NCBI GenBank assembly: GCA_008360955.1
Contig: LUCM01004208.1
Coordinates: 1-64,000 of the forward strand
Length of the DNA stretch: 64,000 nt
Direction: 5' to 3'
Origin: Fasciolopsis buskii
Taxonomy: Eukaryota > Platyhelminthes > Trematoda > Plagiorchiida > Fasciolidae
Shown: in pieces, positions 59,462-64,000 of the stretch
Layout: each line of letters begins with the position of its first letter
Position numbering within the stretch: position 1 is the first letter of the stretch
Notes under the pieces: model-generated
Seen by the model: only the letters and a program-made list of their open reading frames with translations
Told to the model about the DNA's origin: nothing
The model's database searches: none
Position numbers and translations under genes: made by a program

Positions 59462-59638
59462 CATATCGGCGTCAGCCAAGTGGACGAAATCTTGGCGTTT
59501 GGACATGAAGATCGCCGGTTCGAATCCTCCTACCGCCGGTCAACTTTTCTACTTAGCAGCTGTCTGCTGGCCGTGGCCCCTTCCTGGAAATTGACGTATA
59601 TTCTCGTTTCATTAATAAAAAAGTAAAAGATAAAAGGT
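59462..59638 (+). repeat. SINE family T1, copy 3
   Basis: A box TCAGCCAAGTGG (59472-59483), perfect B box GGTTCGAATCC (59517-59527), TACCGCCGGTC after the head, a body shared in outline with copy 1, and the end TTCATTAATAAAAAAGTAAAAG. It lies about 450 bases downstream of copy 4 in the same orientation. Confidence 0.82.
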
Positions 59639-60910
59639 AGCAGGATCGTGTACTGTGAAGACGGAATTCGTATTTGCATATATAGGGGTGGAGTTCGGAA
59701 AGCAATGATCGTGTTTTCTTCCAAATGGAGGGCATTCAAACTGTTTCTCATCAAACGAAAAGAACATCCAGAATGTTTATCTAGACAGCTGACTGAAATA
59801 CTTCAAGAAAGGAAATAATTGTGCTTACTTTGGTCACATTAGATGGGTTCTGTTTTTCCAACTAACATTAGTTTTCGATGTGACTGAGAGACAAGAGAGT
59901 CTGGTGAAACGCGATGCAGATATTAAAGCAAAACTGGATTCCCGGTCCATTAAAGAATTTGCGGGATACATGTATCGGAATAGTTTGTCTACACATCCGC
60001 CGGATTAGAAAATGCTTTGCCGAATGCCTACCCTGTACTCAAACCCCCCGCGCACGGCATTTTGCGAACGTGTTTCTTACCTAGCTGTCTAATAATAAGA
60101 AAAACTTCGAACAGACCAAAAAGTTAGTCGAGATAAAAGCTGCCTCTGGGAGGAAATCTGGGAGAGACATTTTTATTGTCGGCAAAATATCAGCGACAGT
60201 GACATCGAGCTGTGCATGGAACCCAACCTTATCAGTCACAGATTGCTTCTTGAAAGTGGATGGGGAGTGTTTGGCTTAATTGCTTTTGGACTGCAAAACA
60301 TTGTTAGAAAAAGCCAGTGTTTTGCTTGATGTGCTTTTACTGACCAAAATTTCACTCGTAACTCGTGAAAACTGATCTCTGTAGCTACTCAACTGACAGG
60401 AAAAGACAGTTCACTTTCCCGAATAGCAAGAAAGCTTTGCGTTGCTCTCTTAACCCATCAGTGGTGCGCGGATATGAGTTTTCCTCATTGTCGTCTCTGT
60501 TTGGTCAAAAATACCCATTTGAATCTAACGGTTGCTTGTCCGCTCGCTTTCAGTCTCGGTCATGATCATCATCTAAGTTTCAGTCGGGATTTCTGGTCAG
60601 CAAGGAAAAATTGCAATTGTTCAAGTAGCCCACAAACATATGGACTTGTACACAGTGTGAAGCTTTACATTTTGGGCTGAATTTTCCCTTGCAGTACTCC
60701 AAAGATCGACTAACGCTACACTGCAATCTATGCGACAATGCCCATACTGTGCGACTGTGGTTTTTATGCACTAAAAAACTATGTCAAATATGACTAATGT
60801 GAAGTAAACCGATAACGATAGCATCCTGTTGCCTAGGGCTTATGCTCTTGGCCTCACACCCCCGTAGTTAAAGTACGTGTGGTACACTGAGTGCATTGGA
60901 TGCGTTCCAG
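59639..60910. other. No recognisable feature
   Basis: No repeat copy. Plus-strand frames of 66-68 codons at 60365-60680 are unsupported. Confidence 0.45.
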
Positions 60911-61103
60911 TAATGATATCCATGAAAAAGAGTTTAACGGAGTGCAAAATCAATTCGAGGTTTTCCTTTTTGAGCGCGATGCAAAAACAGCAATATGTAC
61001 CTTCGAATCGACACAAAATTTCCAACTGCCCAAAAATATGAACTGCCGGCTGCTTTATCCCCTTATCCGAGGACGGTGCAAGTTTGAGAGTGGATCATCA
61101 AAG
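60911..61103 (+). CDS. Candidate exon, unrecognised protein
   Basis: Acceptor GCGTTCCAG ends at 60910 and a donor-like AAAG|GTCAGA follows 61103 (a second choice, AGAG|GTAATT, lies seven bases on). The frame reads NDIHEKEFNGVQNQFEVFLF, then ERDAKTAICTFES and NCRLLYPLIRGRCKFES. A second acceptor at 61168 (CTTCTGTTTCAG) is strong and may start the next exon (PFSSSLFEDIQLSNR...), but the phase of the join is ambiguous. No family recognised. Confidence 0.35.
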
Positions 61104-61262
61104 GTCAGAGGTAATTACCATTTAACGTGTTATTCTTATGTGTTAGCAGGCGCTTTCTTCTGTTTCAGGCAGCCGTTCAGCTCATCCCTGTTTGAAGACA
61201 TCCAGCTCAGCAACAGGAATGTATCTCAGTTGGATTTATCGAAAGAATATGATTTCGGTTAA

Positions 61263-61514
61263 CAAATTATCGATCTCCAGAAGTCACATTGGACTAGTGT
61301 AACTTTTTGATTTCTGCTCTGATGTCTCTGTTTACCCGTACGGGATAGAAGTAACTTCGGCGCTTCGAAAGCATAACATAACTTCGTAAACCGACTGCCA
61401 CTTGTGCTATTTTATCGAACAAATTTGATGACCAGCTGGTTCCGTTTGCTCTGAGCGTTAACAAGTCATATGAAGCTGTCTCGTACGGATTTTGTCTCCT
61501 TTGTGAAAACAAAT
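61263..61514. other. No recognisable feature
   Basis: Short stretch with nothing supported. Confidence 0.5.
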
Positions 61515-61640
61515 TATAGCTGTTTCGTCGTCGTTAGAAATCATCGGCATTGCAGATCCGTTGCATTCGCACCAGGACGCTAAACCCGGTGCGAAGGTTT
61601 AGGAATTGAATGTCTTAACCATCAAACTAATCGGGCCGAT
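61515..61640 (-). repeat. SINE family T2, copy 9, partial
   Basis: Plus strand TATAGCTGTTTCGTCGTCG and GAAATCATCGGCATTGCAGATCC match the core, then CTAAACCCGG (B-box remnant), GGAATTGAATGTC and CTTAACCATCAAACTAATCGG (A-box side). The tail is missing. Confidence 0.72.
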
Positions 61641-64000
61641 ACTTAACGATTCACAGAAGATTAGCGCTAGAAGAAGTAACGCTCTATCCGTCTTTGAGTT
61701 CTGCGAGCTAAAGACCAATGCAGACCAGATGGAAATCTCCATGACAAGGGCAAGCTTTTCGAAACTTCTGTTGTTTAATAACAGCGCAGTCGAAATAGAA
61801 GGGGGCAAGCTTTGCTTTAGAAGAAGACACTTAATCCTATGGGTCATTAAGAAAAATCAAATGAATTATTCTTCTGGTGGAAACTGAAGCTACTTACCGC
61901 TGTCGATTCCAATAGCAACCAACAATTCTTGGATTTAACCGCTCATGTTCTTGCTAATAGACTCTGTATTGTATTTTCGAAGACCAGTCATATGGATAGA
62001 CGATCAGCCGACTTGACAGTGGATCCGAGCGTGCATCAATGGTGGACAAACGGCCCATCGGACACTCATGCAACCGGAGAGAAAGCACACGTGTATTTCA
62101 CTTGCTTGCTTGACACTATTCAATTTACTCAAACCTTTCGGTGCACCCGTCCGCTATTTGTTCTGGTCGGCAAACAGCGGAAAGTCTCTGGTTCTGCATA
62201 AAGTTTCCTCGCCGGGATGTTCCTACTACGTGCACTGCATGCTCGTCGTTTATTCATTGGGCTAATGGCATTGTTTGTTCGGCGCGCGAACTGGTAATTC
62301 CACACATTGAAAACAGTCCAACTTACAATCAAAACAGAACGGGAAATACATGTTTAAACACAGGCCATACAAAAGTGGGCGATGTTGGAAAATGTCATCA
62401 ATGAATGCTCGAATTGCAAATAATCCCGCATAATTTTATGATGCGGGGAAAGAAGAAATGACGATTGAAAATATGCGGAAAGTTTGCATTATTATGGACC
62501 AGTATGCTGGCACCATGCAAGTCTGCCCTATGGTGCACTGTCATTTTGCTTCCGCGTATAACTAAATACACAATCCATTTATCACAGAGTGACAATAATG
62601 ATAAACGCATCAACTATGAGAAAAGCAGATCAACATGAGTGCGATAGGAACTTGCAGATTTCCCAAAGGAAAATCGTGGCACAGTTTGGGATCGATCCTG
62701 ATACTATTTGACCATTATTTCAGATGTGCACTGCACTCCCGAAATTATTGAATTCACTATTAAAGTGGGCGTGGTTCTCTGTGGAATTATACCGTGAATT
62801 CCCAAGTTGCGACCATGCACAAATAATAGTGGATAAACATCACCTAATAAATCAAATCGAAACAAGTGAGATTAGAACAGCCATGGAATTTACCTGTTTG
62901 CTTAGTTCAAAGCCGCACGTATGTGATCGGATGGATGGAGAAACACATAACTAAGGAGATGCATGACTGGCTTAGAAAATGTCATCCCATCGATCTCAAA
63001 GCTCGGATTAATTTATGCTGATCGCTGGGGACCGCACAGCAAACATTCCAAACGACTCTATCTTTCTCATTGTCCCTCGAGACCTATATATATATATACA
63101 AATATATATAGATATATAGATCTTGTCAAAACTCCCTTCGTGAGTATTATGTAAACATGATTACTGCGAGCAGAAACAAAAGAAAATAAAAACTTGAATT
63201 TTTATTTGCTTTATTTAACAAGAACGGGGAAATCTTTTCCATGGTAAGCCGTAAGCTTTGAATTAACTCGGTGGTCACTTTTGGAGTTGATTGGTTTCTA
63301 CCATGAAAGATATTGTGTTGCGATAGTTTATTAATTTTATGTTGCGTGAGTGCTGACTGCGTTTATTTTTAAATGCTGGAAATACTTAGAGAGAAAATGT
63401 TCGGTTGGTTAAGATTTTTCATCCAGTTAATTATTCTTCTCATTGTGGTACAAAGATGTTAGCGTTTTCAACCCACGGGTAAACTGTCACGATAATGATG
63501 TGATCAACTGAAGCAGAGCGCCCACATATGACCTTGAGTTAAGGTCACCTTTGACATAAGTCAAAATCCGCCCAAACGACACTTTTCTTGCTTGTTACCG
63601 ACACTGACTACTATACCGTAGTTAACTTAAAATATCGAAATAAATAAATAAACAAATGTCTTCCACCTAACGATACCGAGACAGATGCGGGGACAATGTT
63701 TGGTAAAACGAGTGCTTCCGGTAGACAAAGGAGCTTCTTTTTCATTAATGAATGCAGAATGTGACATTTACAAGTGTCCTCCAATTTGTTTATAAAATTT
63801 TCATGGCCCAGTTGGATTTCAGTTTTTATATTCAGGCTCGCTTTGCTTCACACCCCTTTTAAACCCATCTTACTGCTATCTGCAAACAGATGTAATAAGC
63901 TTGTAAATTAATCCGTGATATTTGCTGCCGCTTCTTTATACGATTCAAGTAGAAGGAATTCGGAAATACTAGAAAGGAATCACAACTGGTGTTACCTATG
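61641..64000. other. No recognisable gene
   Basis: About 2.4 kb. Overlapping frames of 60-93 codons on both strands at 61600-62600 have no family resemblance. Contains the TA microsatellite at 63085-63122. Confidence 0.45.
63085..63122. repeat. (TA)n microsatellite, imperfect
   Basis: TA runs interrupted by CAAA and GA. Confidence 0.9.

Noticed and set aside
1..64000. Prokaryotic systems, CRISPR arrays, operons, phage or plasmid genes
   Set aside because: No regularly spaced direct repeats, no long intact bacterial-type genes and no ribosome-binding-site-led gene strings. All evidence points to a eukaryotic genome.

Overview
The window looks like non-coding, repeat-rich sequence from an invertebrate animal genome. 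A parasitic flatworm (trematode or cestode) is my best guess. The evidence is indirect: coding density is very low, there are no operons or Shine-Dalgarno-led genes, possible exons are short and flanked by AG/GT splice dinucleotides, and the repeats are non-LTR retrotransposons of a type I associate with platyhelminths, a Penelope-like fragment and tRNA-derived SINEs. Two runs of N (10347-11311 and 26633-27179) are assembly gaps. Outside them no open frame exceeds about 136 codons, and at roughly 42% GC chance alone would give several frames that long. Most open frames here are therefore noise, and I annotate only those with an independent signal.

Layout. 1-1050 (minus): 5' part of a CR1-like LINE (copy A) that runs off the left edge with its endonuclease frame still open. 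1050-21560: almost featureless, with tRNA-derived SINE copies at 5004-5240, 8366-8533 and an inverted pair at 16072-16640, a possible secreted-protein start at 4087, and one gap. 21560-23110 (plus): a second copy of the same LINE (copy B), internally deleted so that its endonuclease is fused to its reverse transcriptase palm. 25080-27500 (plus): a second, decayed LINE of a different family, interrupted by the second gap. 29200-36000: sparse, with more SINE pieces. 37498-38139 (minus): a probable Penelope-like reverse transcriptase remnant. 38600-61300: the only region with credible host exons, scattered on both strands. These include two plus-strand terminal exons at 50 kb, each followed by AATAAA, and a terminal exon at 57.2 kb. 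I could not name any of these proteins.

Two SINE families dominate the small-scale structure. Family T1 (4 copies, all plus) has a Leu/Ser-like tRNA head with good A and B boxes and an A-rich tail. Family T2 (9 copies, 7 minus and 2 plus) has a tRNA-Trp-like head (CCA at the anticodon position), a conserved core and a tail ending in a GAATAATT-like motif. The genes do not form a visible pathway. The window reads as introns and intergenic DNA shaped by retrotransposition. I see no clear new biological system; the two SINE families and the isolated exons are the parts most worth following up.
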